DNA from: Micromonospora aurantiaca ATCC 27029
GTDB taxonomy: Bacteria; Actinomycetota; Actinomycetes; Mycobacteriales; Micromonosporaceae
Direction: 5' to 3'
Assembly (NCBI RefSeq): GCF_000145235.1
Contig: NC_014391.1
Span: 6,961,560-7,025,559 of the forward strand
DNA: 64,000 nt
In this document: in pieces, positions 1 through 8,686 of the stretch
Layout: every line of letters starts with the position of its first letter
Numbering within the stretch: the first letter of the stretch is position 1
Program-made: the position numbers and the translations under genes
The notes under the pieces: model-generated
Told to the model about the DNA's origin: nothing
The model's database searches: none
Seen by the model: only the letters and a program-made list of their open reading frames with translations

Positions 1-55
1 TCTGGACGCGACCGAGCCCCGCCGTCCGAAGGACCACCAGCTCCGTCTGATCTGA
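1..55 (+). CDS. C-terminal end of an unidentified protein (partial)
   Basis: The second reading frame is open from the window edge to a TGA at 53-55. It encodes a 17-residue tail ending in RRPKDHQLRLI. Fifteen of the seventeen sense codons end in G or C, as real genes here do. It converges on the prepilin peptidase, 31 bp away. Too little is visible to name the protein. Confidence 0.5.
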   Translation, partial: LDATEPRRPKDHQLRLI

Positions 56-86
56 CCGCCCGCGGCACCCGCGCCGAGCGCGCAGG

Positions 87-722
87 TCAGCCGAGGACGG
101 CGGCGAGCCACGCACCGCCGAGCAGCGCCGGGCCGAACGGCACCGGCGTGTCCCGGCGTACCCGGCCGGCGGCGAGCAGGACCAGCACCGTTACTCCGGC
201 GAGCACGTGCGGCAGGAGCAGCCCGAGCCGCAGCGCCGGCCAGCCGAGCCAGCCCAGCGGCAGCCCGAGCGCGGCGGCGAGCTTCACGTCGCCGAAGCCG
301 AGCCGGGCGCGGGGCAGCAGCGCCAGCAGCGCGTACCCGATGAAGGAGAGCGTGGCCCCGGCCACCGCGACGGCCAGGTGGCGCGGTTCGCCGGTCGCCG
401 CTGTGGCAGCGGCCGGTCCGAGCCCGCCGCCGAGCGCGACCAGGCCGACGAGCGGGTCGGGCAGCCGCAGCGCGGTCAGGTCGGTGACCACGAGGACCAA
501 CCCGGTGGCGGCGACCGGCAGCAGCGCGGGCAGCGCCGGATCGGCGCCCCGAGCGGCGGCGAGCCCGCCGAACACCACGGCGCCGACGAGGGCGAGCACA
601 CTCCGGTTCGGAGTTCGGACCCGGCCGCCGGTGTCGGGAACGAAGGACCGCCCGACCGGGACCGCCGCCCACCCGGCCGCCGCACCCAGCAGCGCGACCC
701 CCGTCACCAGCAGCGCCGACAC
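87..722 (-). CDS. A24-family prepilin peptidase
   Basis: This is a membrane aspartyl protease of the type IV prepilin peptidase family, which cleaves the leader of pilin-like precursors at the cytoplasmic face. The 211-aa protein is a series of hydrophobic segments and carries both catalytic Asp motifs: VTDLTALRLPD near residue 80 and GFGDVKLA near residue 142 (the GxGD signature). It lacks the N-terminal cysteine-rich methylase domain of full-length PilD, which is normal for short actinobacterial forms. The GTG start gives a protein beginning with a membrane helix. It lies 12 bp downstream of the DMT permease on the same strand, so the two may be co-transcribed. No pilin genes are adjacent. 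Confidence 0.85.
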   Translation of the reverse strand: MSALLVTGVALLGAAAGWAAVPVGRSFVPDTGGRVRTPNRSVLALVGAVVFGGLAAARGADPALPALLPVAATGLVLVVTDLTALRLPDPLVGLVALGGGLGPAAATAATGEPRHLAVAVAGATLSFIGYALLALLPRARLGFGDVKLAAALGLPLGWLGWPALRLGLLLPHVLAGVTVLVLLAAGRVRRDTPVPFGPALLGGAWLAAVLG

Positions 723-733
723 GGGCCGGGACG

Positions 734-1741
734 CTACCGCCCGGCCGGCTCCCCGGCCGTCCCGTCGACGGCTGGTGGCGGGGACCGGCGGGGTCGCTCG
801 GTGCTCACCACCACCGCCACGCCGACCACGATGACCGCACCGCCCATCAGCACCTGCGAGGTGATCGGTTCCGCGACGAACAACGCGCCGAGTGCCACCG
901 CGACCACCGGGTTCACGTACGCGTACGTGGAGACCAGCGAGATCGGCGCGTGGGCGAGCAGCCAGACGTACGCGGTGAAGGCGACCAGCGAACCGGCCAC
1001 CATCAGGTAGGCCATCGCCGCCCAGGACCGTCCGGTCACGTCCGCGAAGGAGAAGCCGCGCAGCTCACCTCGGGCCACGCCGACGAGCGCGAGCACCGCA
1101 GCGCCGGCGACCATCTCGTAGACGGTGGCCACGAACGGGTCGGCGGGCATCCGGATCTTCCCGGACAGGTACGAGCCGACCGACCAGCTCGCCGCCGCGG
1201 CGACCACTGTCAGCGCGCCTGCCACCGGCACGCCGTCCACCCCGTCGCGGGGCAGCACGAGCAGGACCAGACCGGCGAAGCCGAGTGCCACTCCGAGGAA
1301 CGTCCACGGTCGCGGCCGGTCCCCACCTGCCGTCCGCAGCAGGACCACGAGCAGCGGCACGGTGGCGACGAGCAGCGCCGCCACCCCGGACGGTACGGCG
1401 GTCCCGGCCGGGCCGGACTCGGCGAGCACCACCAGGCCGTTGCCGCCGGCGAGCAGCAGCACACCGACGAGCGCGGCGGAGCCGACGCGGCGTGCGGGCA
1501 CCCGCAACGCGCCGGGTCCACGTCGCAGGCGCAGCACGACGGCGAGCACCACCGCGGCGGCGGCGAACCGCATCGCCGCGGAGATCAGTGGCGGCAGGGA
1601 CTCGACAGCGACCCGGATGCCCAGGTAGGTCGAGCCCCAGAGCAGGTAGACCAGCACGAGTGCGGTCCAGATCAGCGCGGTGCGGGCCGGCGGCGTCGCG
1701 GAATCGACAACGTTCGTCGCACTCGTAGGGCGTGAGCTCAT
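734..1741 (-). CDS. EamA/DMT-family transporter
   Basis: This 335-aa integral membrane protein of the drug/metabolite transporter superfamily probably exports a small metabolite; the substrate cannot be told from sequence. About ten hydrophobic helices form two EamA repeats. The first opens near residue 22 with the family-typical LLWGSTYLGIRVAVESLPP and the second starts near residue 185 with SWSVGSYLSGK. The C-terminal tail is short, basic and Pro-rich. An ATG start has TAGCGT nine nt upstream of it on the same strand, suggesting a very short or absent leader. It is divergent from the LppU-like gene. Confidence 0.85.
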   Translation of the reverse strand: MSSRPTSATNVVDSATPPARTALIWTALVLVYLLWGSTYLGIRVAVESLPPLISAAMRFAAAAVVLAVVLRLRRGPGALRVPARRVGSAALVGVLLLAGGNGLVVLAESGPAGTAVPSGVAALLVATVPLLVVLLRTAGGDRPRPWTFLGVALGFAGLVLLVLPRDGVDGVPVAGALTVVAAAASWSVGSYLSGKIRMPADPFVATVYEMVAGAAVLALVGVARGELRGFSFADVTGRSWAAMAYLMVAGSLVAFTAYVWLLAHAPISLVSTYAYVNPVVAVALGALFVAEPITSQVLMGGAVIVVGVAVVVSTERPRRSPPPAVDGTAGEPAGR

Positions 1742-1826
1742 CGTGGGACCACGCTACGGTGACCACGGCGTCGGCGTCCCCAGTTGGTGGCCGGCCTCTC
1801 AGCACTGGCGTACGCAGGAGGCGTTC

Positions 1827-2660
1827 ATGTCGAACTTCGGTCCACCGGGCGGCGGCTCTCTCGAGCCCTGGGGACGGCCCGACGACGGCTACGCCCCGCA
1901 GCCCGATCCTCGCTACGCCCCGCCGGGCGACCCGCGTTACGCCCCGCAGCCCGACCCGCAGTACGGCCCGCCGACCCAGCAGTACGGCCCCGCCGACCGG
2001 TACGGCCCGCCCGCCCAGCAGTACGGTTCCGGCGACCGCTACGGCCCGCCGGCTGATCAGTACGGGCCGCCGACGCAGCGCTTCGAGCCGGGCCCGGCCT
2101 GGTCACCCGGGCCGCCGCAGCAGGGCCACCCGGGTGACCCCTATGCCGGGCCGCCGTACGGCGGCGGGCAGCCGCCGTACGCCGAGCCGACGCCGCCGAA
2201 GCGCGGGAAGGGCCCGCTGCTGGTGGTGGTGATCGTGCTGGCCGTGCTGCTGCTGGGCGGCGCCGGGGCGTACTGGATGCTGGGCCGGGACGAGCAGAGC
2301 CCGACCGGCGGCACGACCGCTGCCACCGCGCCGGCCGCGGATCCGACCGGCGAGGCCGCGCCGCCGAGCGAACCGGCCGACACGACGCCCACGACGGCGG
2401 CCCCGGCCTCGTCGACCGATCCGCGTTTCGTCAAGGCGGGCCAGTGCGTCGCCAACGAAGGTGGCGGCGGCCAGCCGAAGCTGGTGATCGCCGACTGCGC
2501 CCCGAAGACGTACGAGGTGCTGCGCCGCATCGACGGCGCGACGAGCGGCAAGAAGGACGCGGAGGCGAAGTGCGGGAAGGTGGCCGGTTACACCGACTGG
2601 TACTTCTTCGACAGTGAGCTGGACACGCTCGACTTCGTGCTCTGCCTGAAGCGCCGCTGA
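1827..2660 (+). CDS. LppU-like membrane-anchored protein with YGPP-repeat N-terminus
   Basis: The 277-aa protein has three parts. Residues 1-125 are a low-complexity, probably cytoplasmic tail with repeated YGPP, YAPQPDP and QYGP units. A single membrane helix follows at about 129-150 (VVVIVLAVLLLGG), then an Ala/Thr-rich linker. The C-terminal extracytoplasmic domain (about 205-277) has four cysteines spaced like the LppU/SCO3897 family and ends in DFVLCLKRR. The ATG at 1827 is preceded by a strong AGGAGG at 1817-1822; the longer reading frame upstream lacks coding character. Function is unknown. The family is common as single-pass surface proteins in actinobacteria. Confidence 0.75.
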   Translation: MSNFGPPGGGSLEPWGRPDDGYAPQPDPRYAPPGDPRYAPQPDPQYGPPTQQYGPADRYGPPAQQYGSGDRYGPPADQYGPPTQRFEPGPAWSPGPPQQGHPGDPYAGPPYGGGQPPYAEPTPPKRGKGPLLVVVIVLAVLLLGGAGAYWMLGRDEQSPTGGTTAATAPAADPTGEAAPPSEPADTTPTTAAPASSTDPRFVKAGQCVANEGGGGQPKLVIADCAPKTYEVLRRIDGATSGKKDAEAKCGKVAGYTDWYFFDSELDTLDFVLCLKRR

Positions 2661-2681
2661 CCCTGTCCGACTGTCGGTAAC

Positions 2682-2727
2682 CAAAACTAGGGCTGTCTAG
2701 CGTGGATGCTAGACAGCCCTAGTTTTG
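2682..2727. repeat. Perfect 20-bp inverted repeat with TCTAGC-N6-GCTAGA core
   Basis: Arms 2682-2701 and 2708-2727 are exact reverse complements around a 6-nt loop. An A-run opens the left arm and a T-run closes the right, so the element reads as an intrinsic terminator on either strand, placed 22 nt after the LppU-like stop codon. Its core TCTAGC-GTGGAT-GCTAGA recurs at 2765-2782, which is not expected of a terminator alone. Confidence 0.8.
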
Positions 2728-2764
2728 TATCGAGGCCGACACGCGGTAGCCGCCTCTATGCGCA

Positions 2765-2796
2765 TCTAGCCTGGTCGCTAGAGAACCCGATACTGT
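2765..2796 (+). promoter_or_regulatory. Palindromic operator overlapping a leaderless promoter
   Basis: TCTAGC-CTGGTC-GCTAGA (2765-2782) repeats the core of the upstream hairpin, centre to centre 69 bp away. It is followed by TACTGT (2791-2796), a TANNNT -10 element placed exactly 7 nt before the GTG at 2804. A protein bound to the palindrome would cover the -35 and spacer region. The regulator is not identified. Confidence 0.5.
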
Positions 2797-2803
2797 GCGA
2801 TTC

Positions 2804-4039
2804 GTGGATCCGGTCCGCAACCCGTACGCACCGGGCGCCGGCCAGCGCCCGCCCGAACTCGCCGGGCGGGGGCGGGAACTGGACGTCTTCGACGTGGTGC
2901 TGGAACGGATCGCCCGCGGTCGCCCCGAACGCAGCCTGATGCTCACCGGTCTGCGGGGAGTCGGCAAGACGGTCCTGCTCAACACGCTGCGCTCCGAGGC
3001 GATCAACCACCTCTGGGGCACCGGCAAGATCGAGGCCCGGCCGGACCAGTCGCTGCGCCGCCCGATCGCCGCCGCGCTGCACATGGCCGTCCGCGAGCTG
3101 GCGCCCCGGCACCGTGCCCCGGACCGGATCGACGCGTTCCTCGGCGTCCTCAAGGCGTTCGCGCAACGCTCCACCCCCACCGGGCGGGGCGGCGCGGCAC
3201 CCAAGCTGCGCGACCGCTGGCAGCCCGGCATCGACGTACCCGCGAGCAGCGGGCGCGCCGACTCCGGCGACATCGAGATCGACCTGGTCGAACTGCTCAG
3301 CGACGCGGCGGCGGTCGCCACCGACGTCGGCACCGGCATCGCGATCTTCATCGACGAGATGCAGGACGTCGGCGCCGAGGACGTCTCCGCGCTCTGCGCC
3401 GCCTGCCACGAGCTGTCCCAGCTCGGCGCGCCGCTCATCGTCGTGGGCGCGGGCCTGCCGCACCTGCCGGCCGTGCTCAGCGCCGCCAAGTCGTACTCCG
3501 AGCGGCTCTACCGCTACCAGCGCATCGACCGGCTCGACCGGATCGCCGCCGACCAGGCGCTCTGCGCGCCGGCCGAGCGGGAGGAGGTCGAGTACGAGCA
3601 GAAAGCCCTCGACCTGCTCTACGAGAAGTCGGGTGGCTATCCCTACTTCGTCCAGGCGTACGGCAAGGCCACCTGGGACCACGCACCCCGCTCCCCGATC
3701 ACCGCGGCGGACGTCCGGGTCGCCGCGCCCGAGGCGGAGGCCGAACTGGCGGTGGGGTTCTTCGGCTCCCGGTTCGAGCGGGCCACGCCTGCCGAACGCG
3801 AGTACATGCGCGCGATGGCCACGCTGGCGCTGGTGGACGGCGAGGAGGGCGGCCGGGACGACATGGACGCGGCGGTGCCGACCGCCGAGATCGCCCGCGC
3901 GCTCGGCCGCAAACCGGCCAGCCTCTCCCCGGCGCGTGATGCGCTGATCAAGAAGGGGCTGATCTACTCCGGCGAGCGGGGGACTGTGGCGTTCACAGTG
4001 CCGCACTTCGGCCGCTACCTGCGTACCCAGCCCGCCTGA
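2804..4039 (+). CDS. AAA/STAND-type ATPase with C-terminal winged helix
   Basis: The 411-aa ATP-binding protein has an Orc1/Cdc6-like layout. It opens with a conserved NPYAPGAG...RPPELAGRGREL segment, then Walker A GLRGVGKTVLL (about residues 49-59) and Walker B IFIDEMQDV (about 184-192). A sensor-like strand (LIVVGAGLPHLPAVL) follows, and a winged-helix-like C-terminus (RALGRKPASLSPARDALIKK). Such proteins are widespread in actinobacteria but have no established role. GTG 2804 is preferred over GTG 2795 because the -10 hexamer lies 7 nt before it and family members commonly begin MDPVRNPY. It is monocistronic and sits behind a double palindromic operator. Confidence 0.7.
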   Translation: MDPVRNPYAPGAGQRPPELAGRGRELDVFDVVLERIARGRPERSLMLTGLRGVGKTVLLNTLRSEAINHLWGTGKIEARPDQSLRRPIAAALHMAVRELAPRHRAPDRIDAFLGVLKAFAQRSTPTGRGGAAPKLRDRWQPGIDVPASSGRADSGDIEIDLVELLSDAAAVATDVGTGIAIFIDEMQDVGAEDVSALCAACHELSQLGAPLIVVGAGLPHLPAVLSAAKSYSERLYRYQRIDRLDRIAADQALCAPAEREEVEYEQKALDLLYEKSGGYPYFVQAYGKATWDHAPRSPITAADVRVAAPEAEAELAVGFFGSRFERATPAEREYMRAMATLALVDGEEGGRDDMDAAVPTAEIARALGRKPASLSPARDALIKKGLIYSGERGTVAFTVPHFGRYLRTQPA

Positions 4040-4096
4040 CGGCTCAGGCCGCTCGGGCCACGCGGTCTCAGGCCGCTCGGCCGCGATCCGGACCGC

Positions 4097-4642
4097 TCAG
4101 ACCCGCGACCACGGTGGCGGGAAGACCACCTCGCCGGACGGCGGTGACGGCTCTCCGCTCGCCGACGGCGGTAACACCAGCGCCTGCCACGGCTCCCCCA
4201 GCCCGGACCAGGGACTGGTCAGGCCCAGCCGGTCCGCCGGGCCGAACCCGAACCGCCGGTAGTAGGCCGGGTCGCCCAGCACCACCACCAGCCGCTCGCC
4301 CAGCTCGGTCGCGGCGTCCAGTGCCGCCTGCACCGCCGCCGTGCCGTGCCCCAGCCGCTGCCGGTGCCGCGCCACCGCCACCGGACCCAGGGCCAGCGCC
4401 GGCCAGGTGCCGCGTTCGGTGCGTACGCCGACGCGCGTGAGCAGCGCGTACGCCACCACCTCGCCGCCGTACTCGGCGACCATGGCCAGCTCCGGGATCC
4501 ACGCCGGGCTGTGCCGCAGCTCCTCGACCAGGCCGACCTCCGGTGGGGTGGCCACGTCGGGGCGGGCGAAGGCGGCGGCCAGCACCCGGGCCACCGGCGC
4601 CTCGTCGGCGGGGCCCTCGGGGCGCAGTCGCAGCGTCGTCAC
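4097..4642 (-). CDS. GNAT-family N-acetyltransferase (YhbS-like)
   Basis: This 181-aa protein has the GNAT fold. Motif A is visible as LALGPVAVARHRQRLGHGTA (about residues 92-111), and DPAYYRRFGFGPA (about 133-145) is the usual motif of YhbS-type acetyltransferases. The C-terminus ends in a Pro-rich stretch. The acceptor substrate is unknown; acetyl-CoA is inferred from the family. The frame stays open far upstream, but GTG 4642 is where GNAT homology begins and TAAGGT lies 7 nt before it, so a leaderless transcript is likely. Confidence 0.8.
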   Translation of the reverse strand: MTTLRLRPEGPADEAPVARVLAAAFARPDVATPPEVGLVEELRHSPAWIPELAMVAEYGGEVVAYALLTRVGVRTERGTWPALALGPVAVARHRQRLGHGTAAVQAALDAATELGERLVVVLGDPAYYRRFGFGPADRLGLTSPWSGLGEPWQALVLPPSASGEPSPPSGEVVFPPPWSRV

Positions 4643-4649
4643 CCGCGCG

Positions 4650-4655
4650 ACCTTA
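4650..4655 (-). promoter_or_regulatory. -10 hexamer for the GNAT gene
   Basis: TAAGGT (TANNNT) on the minus strand lies 7 nt before the GTG start at 4642, the geometry of a leaderless transcript. No good -35 element is seen. Confidence 0.4.
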
Positions 4656-4777
4656 CCGAACGCAACCGGTCCATCCGCGACGGTCGCTGAAATCGATACC
4701 GTTCGGACGTCCACGTCGGCCGATACCTTTCGTGTGTTGCGGGGATGACGACGCCCCCGACGGGGTAAGACTGAGCC

Positions 4778-5323
4778 ATGAAGCCCGTGCGCTCCCTCGC
4801 CCGAGTCATGTTGAGCGGCATCTTCGTGGTCAGCGGCGCCCGCAACCTGCGCAACCCGGAACGCCTGGTGCAGGCCGCGGAACCGGTCACCGGGAAGGTC
4901 GCCCCGCTGATCCAGAACGTGCACCCCCGCATCCCCACCGACACGGTCTCGCTGATCCGGGCCAACGCCGCCACCCAGCTGGTCGGCGGCCTGATGCTCG
5001 CCACCGGCCGGTTCACCCGTCCGGCCGCGCTGGTGCTCGCGGGCACGCTCATCCCGACCACCGCCGCCGGCCACGCCTTCTGGAACAACGACGACCCGGC
5101 CGCGCGCAACAACAACCAGATCCACTTCCTGAAGAACCTCGGCCTGCTCGGTGGCCTCCTCCTCGCCGCCGCCGACACCGAGGGCAAGCCGGGGCTGCGC
5201 TGGCGCGCCGGCCACCGGATCGACCACTCTCGCCGGTCGGTCAAGCGCGCGGTCCGCACGGCGCGCCGCGAGACGAAGATCGCCGTACGCTCCGCGGCGA
5301 CCGCCCGCCGCATGCCCGGCTGA
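4778..5323 (+). CDS. DoxX-family membrane protein
   Basis: The 181-aa protein matches the DoxX/DUF4870-like family: MLSGIFVVSGARNLRNPERL at residues 9-28, then hydrophobic segments around 67-85 and 87-103 and an NNNQIHFLKNLGLLGGLLL helix near 108-126. The last 45 residues are strongly basic (RRSVKRAVRTARRETK) and probably lie on the cytoplasmic side near lipid or nucleic acid. DoxX proteins have been linked to membrane redox complexes, for example with SodA in mycobacteria; no partner gene is adjacent here, so the role is open. It stands alone, divergent from the GNAT gene. Confidence 0.8.
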   Translation: MKPVRSLARVMLSGIFVVSGARNLRNPERLVQAAEPVTGKVAPLIQNVHPRIPTDTVSLIRANAATQLVGGLMLATGRFTRPAALVLAGTLIPTTAAGHAFWNNDDPAARNNNQIHFLKNLGLLGGLLLAAADTEGKPGLRWRAGHRIDHSRRSVKRAVRTARRETKIAVRSAATARRMPG

Positions 5324-5530
5324 CCAGGCACTCTGTACGGCCTACCACCCCCCGCAAGGCCACCAATCACCTGAACCGTCCGAGACCCGTTAACGCGGTG
5401 GAAATGTCAAAAACACGTGTGGGATCGGACACGGTCGCGTAACGCGGGAGGCAGCAACGTGAGGCGCCGTTCTAGGCTCCGTTCTGGACCTGGACGGGTA
5501 CGACGACCTTGGTACGGGGGTGGCCACGCC

Positions 5531-6955
5531 ATGCCGACGACAGTCGGTAGACGGACCAACCGCCTCGCCCCGACCTCCCGCGTCGACCGCCGGATCGTGG
5601 TGCGTCTCGGCGTCGTCGCCGCCGTGTCGTACGCCGCGTGGCTCGCCATCGGCGCCTTCGGACGGCCGTACAACTTCTTCGACATGAAGATCTACCACGG
5701 CGCGGTGCTGTGGTGGGCCGGCGGCAACGAGCTGTACGACTTCGTCGCGCCCTCGACCACGCTGGGCTTCACCTACCCCCCGTTCGCCGCCCTGGTCATG
5801 CTGCCGATGTCGTGGCTGCCGGTCGACGGCGCCGGCTTCGTCAACGCGCTCGCCAGCATCGGCGCACTCGCCGTCGTCCTCGCGGCGCTGCTACGCCCCA
5901 TCGTGGACCGGCTCGGCTGGCCGCTCTGGTTCACAGTCGGCATCGCCACCCCGCTCGCGGTCGCCATCGAGCCGTCCCGGGAGACGCTCGGCTACGGGCA
6001 GGTCAACCTGCTGCTGTTCGCGCTGATCATGGCGGACATGGTGGGCCTGCGCTGGCGGGCCAAGCGGGGCACCCACTACGAGACGGCCGATTCGCCGCTG
6101 GCCCGGTTCGTCTACAGCGGCGCCTGGGCCGGTGTGGGCATCGGGCTCGCCACGGCGGTCAAGCTCACCCCGGCGCTGTTCGTGGCCTATCTGATGCTCA
6201 CCCGGCAGTGGCGGGCCGCGCTCACCGCTGTCGGCACCGCCATCGGCGTGACCATCGCTACGTTCGGTGTGCTCGGTGAGGAGTCCCGCGCGTACTTCGC
6301 CGACGTGCTCTGGCAGACCGAGCGGGTCGGCGCGGCGGACATGACCGCCAACCAGTCCCTCGCCGGTCTGCTGGCGCGCCTCTACGACTCGATCGAGACG
6401 CCCGGCCTGCTCTGGCTGGCGTTCTCGGTGCTCATCCTGGCGCTGGGCCTGTCCCGGGCGATGAGCGCCCGCGCCGACGGCGACGAGCTGACCGCGTTCA
6501 CGCTGGTCGGGCTCACCGCCAACGTGATCAGCCCGATCTCCTGGTCGCACCACCTGATCTGGGTCATCCCGGCGATCATCGTGCTGGCCGACGCCGCGGT
6601 ACGCCGCCGCGAAGCCAGCCGCGGCCTGCCCCCGCGCGGCACTGGCGGTCCCTCGGCCAACGGTGTGCCGGCACTGCGCCCGCCGATCTGGTACCCGACG
6701 CTGACCGGGCTCCGCCACGGCGTCGGCGCGCTCGGGCTCTACCTGCTGTTCCTGATCTCACCGATCTGGCCGTACGAGCACCAGCTCCCCGAGGTGTCCC
6801 ACTACCAGGACGGCCTGTTCGGCGCGCTGATGGAGAACTCCCTGGCCATCGCGCTGATCGTGCTCGTCGCGGCGCTGCCGTGGCGTCCCGGCGCCGAGCC
6901 GGCGTTCTACCACGAGCGGCTGGGCCGCACCGCCGCGCTCGCCGCCCGGCGCTAA
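5531..6955 (+). CDS. GT87-family polyprenyl-phosphate-dependent mannosyltransferase
   Basis: This is a 474-aa GT-C membrane glycosyltransferase (DUF2029/GT87). Members transfer mannose from polyprenyl-phosphomannose to lipomannan-type glycolipids on the outer face of the membrane. The family signature near the N-terminus is clear: the FFDMKIYHGAVLWWAGG region with its acidic residue, then YDFVAPS...GFTYPPFAALVMLP. About ten membrane helices follow, with VKLTPALFVAYLMLTR and ISPISWSHHLIWVIPA in the positions conserved in the family. ATG 5531 is chosen; a reading frame from 5417 adds a basic stretch of poor coding quality. It converges on moaE with only 4 bp between stops. Confidence 0.85.
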   Translation: MPTTVGRRTNRLAPTSRVDRRIVVRLGVVAAVSYAAWLAIGAFGRPYNFFDMKIYHGAVLWWAGGNELYDFVAPSTTLGFTYPPFAALVMLPMSWLPVDGAGFVNALASIGALAVVLAALLRPIVDRLGWPLWFTVGIATPLAVAIEPSRETLGYGQVNLLLFALIMADMVGLRWRAKRGTHYETADSPLARFVYSGAWAGVGIGLATAVKLTPALFVAYLMLTRQWRAALTAVGTAIGVTIATFGVLGEESRAYFADVLWQTERVGAADMTANQSLAGLLARLYDSIETPGLLWLAFSVLILALGLSRAMSARADGDELTAFTLVGLTANVISPISWSHHLIWVIPAIIVLADAAVRRREASRGLPPRGTGGPSANGVPALRPPIWYPTLTGLRHGVGALGLYLLFLISPIWPYEHQLPEVSHYQDGLFGALMENSLAIALIVLVAALPWRPGAEPAFYHERLGRTAALAARR

Positions 6956-6959
6956 GCCC

Positions 6960-7424
6960 TCAGGGGCAGTTCACCCATTCCTCGCTGCCGTCGTCGAAGA
7001 CCTGCCGCTTCCAGATCGGCAGCCGCGCCTTCACCTCGTCGACCAGCCGGGCGCAGGCGGCGAACGCGGCCGCGCGGTGCGCCGTGCTGACCGCCGCCAC
7101 CAGTGCCACGTCACCGATCTCCAGCGGGCCGATCCGGTGCGACACCGCCACCGCGTACACCTGCGGGTCGGCCGCCACCTCGGCCGCCACCTCGCGCAGC
7201 ACCGCCTCGGCGGTGGGGTGGCCCTCGTACTCCAGCCGGGTGACCGCCCGCCCGTGGTCGTGGTCGCGGACCACGCCCTGGAAGGACACCACCGCGCCGG
7301 CACGGCGGTCGGCGACCGCCGCCTCGTGCGCGGCCAGGTCGAGCGGCCGGTCGGTCACCGCGCCGAGCACCACGCCTGCTTCCACTGTCACGACGTCTCC
7401 CGTCGGCTCGTTCGTCGCGCTCAC
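6960..7424 (-). CDS. moaE: Molybdopterin synthase catalytic subunit MoaE
   Basis: MoaE is the large subunit of molybdopterin synthase, which inserts two dithiolene sulfurs, delivered by MoaD thiocarboxylate, into cyclic pyranopterin monophosphate. The 154-aa protein has the typical GAVVSFQGVVRDHDHG opening, LEYEGHPTAEAVL, HRIGPLEIGDVALVAAVS and the active-site lysine segment PIWKRQVFDDGSEEWV. It overlaps moeA by 4 bp (ATGA type) and is the last gene of the moaC-mog-moeA-moaE unit. No moaD or moaA lies in the window, so the partner subunit must be encoded elsewhere. Confidence 0.95.
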   Translation of the reverse strand: MSATNEPTGDVVTVEAGVVLGAVTDRPLDLAAHEAAVADRRAGAVVSFQGVVRDHDHGRAVTRLEYEGHPTAEAVLREVAAEVAADPQVYAVAVSHRIGPLEIGDVALVAAVSTAHRAAAFAACARLVDEVKARLPIWKRQVFDDGSEEWVNCP

Positions 7425-8680
7425 CCGAATCGCTCCCCGGGGGTCAGTGGCAGCGGCACCAGCGGCACCCGGTCGCCGGCCGCGCCGCTGGTGCCGGGCC
7501 GGATCATCGCGAACCCGTCCGCGCCGGCCAGCCCACGCAGCATCGCCGAGCCGACGTGCCGCACCGGGTACGCGGTGCCGGCGACGCGGTCCCAGCGGGC
7601 CAGCGCCAGATGGGTGTAGTCGCCGCGCCCGGGAATCGGCTCGGCCAGTGTCACGTGCGGCAGTACCGGCATCTGCCGGCCGGTGAGACCGGCGAGCAGG
7701 GGCGCGACGAGCGACACGAGCGCCACCACGGCCGACTGCGGGTTGCCGGGCAGACCGGCCACGAACCGCACCCGCCCGTCGCCGTCCACCAGCCGGGCGA
7801 GCAGCATCGGGAAACCCGGGCGCACCGCCACGGTGTTCACCACGTAGTCGGCGCCGAGCGCCTCCAGCGTCGGGTGCAGGTGGTCGACCGGACCGTGCAT
7901 GGTGCCGCCGGTGGTGCAGACCAGGTCGGCGTTGGCGAGCGCGCCCCGCAGCGCCGCCACGTGCGCGGGCAGCGTGTCGGCGACCGGGCCGACCACGTCG
8001 GCCGCGCGCACCTGGCAGCCGTAGCGGCGCAGCCAGGCCGGCACCGACGGACCGAGCGCGTCACGGACCCGCCCGGCGCCGGGCGGACCGGAGGTGAGCA
8101 GTTCGTCGCCGAAGACCAGGAGCGCGGCCCGGGGTGGGCGGCGGACCCGCAGCGTGTCGTGCCCGCAGGAGGCGGCCAGGCCGATCACCGCCGGGTCCAC
8201 GGGCGTGCCGGCGGGCAGCAGTACCTCCCCGAGGTGCGCCTCCTCGCCCGGCTCCCGCCACTCCGGCGCCGGGCGGGGCGTGCCGGACACCAGGCCGTCC
8301 GCGGTTCGCGTCGACTCCTCGATCCGCAGGATCGCCGTCGTGCCCTCGGGAACCATCGCGCCGGTGGCGATCTCCACCGTGCTGCCGTCGGCCTCCAGCG
8401 GAGGCGTGGTCTGCCCGGCGAGCACCCGCCCGACCACCCGCCACGGCCCCGCGCCGCGCACCGCCCAGCCGTCCACGCTGGAGGTGGGGAACGCCGGCAG
8501 GTCGGTGCGCGTGGTCAGCGGCTCGGCCAGGGTGTGCCCGTCGGCCTCGGCCAGCGGACGGGCGACCGCGGGGAGCGCGGCGGACAGGCCCACCGCGTAC
8601 ACCCGGGAGCGGGCCTCCTCCCACCCGGCCGGTGGTGGCGTGCCGGCCTCGGCCGCGGCGGCTTCGGTTTCCGTGCTCAT
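7421..8680 (-). CDS. moeA: Molybdopterin molybdenumtransferase MoeA
   Basis: MoeA inserts molybdate into adenylylated molybdopterin in the last step of cofactor synthesis. The 419-aa protein has the complete domain order: an N-terminal segment ending LPAFPTSSVDGWAVRG (about residues 63-78), the central MoCF-binding fold with LVCTTGGTMHGPVDHLHPTLEALGADY (the GGT/GG-type pterin loop), PGFPMLLARLV, FVAGLPGNPQSAVVALVSLVAPLL, and a C-terminal beta domain. The ATG has TAGGCT 6 nt before it, so it may also have its own promoter inside the operon. It follows mog with a 37-bp gap. Confidence 0.95.
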   Translation of the reverse strand: MSTETEAAAAEAGTPPPAGWEEARSRVYAVGLSAALPAVARPLAEADGHTLAEPLTTRTDLPAFPTSSVDGWAVRGAGPWRVVGRVLAGQTTPPLEADGSTVEIATGAMVPEGTTAILRIEESTRTADGLVSGTPRPAPEWREPGEEAHLGEVLLPAGTPVDPAVIGLAASCGHDTLRVRRPPRAALLVFGDELLTSGPPGAGRVRDALGPSVPAWLRRYGCQVRAADVVGPVADTLPAHVAALRGALANADLVCTTGGTMHGPVDHLHPTLEALGADYVVNTVAVRPGFPMLLARLVDGDGRVRFVAGLPGNPQSAVVALVSLVAPLLAGLTGRQMPVLPHVTLAEPIPGRGDYTHLALARWDRVAGTAYPVRHVGSAMLRGLAGADGFAMIRPGTSGAAGDRVPLVPLPLTPGERFG

Positions 8681-8686
8681 CCGGCG

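Noticed and set aside
207..1010. Plus-strand frame of 267 codons opposite the prepilin peptidase and DMT genes
   Set aside because: Arg/Gln/Gly-rich translation typical of an antisense shadow; the minus-strand genes have clear domains.
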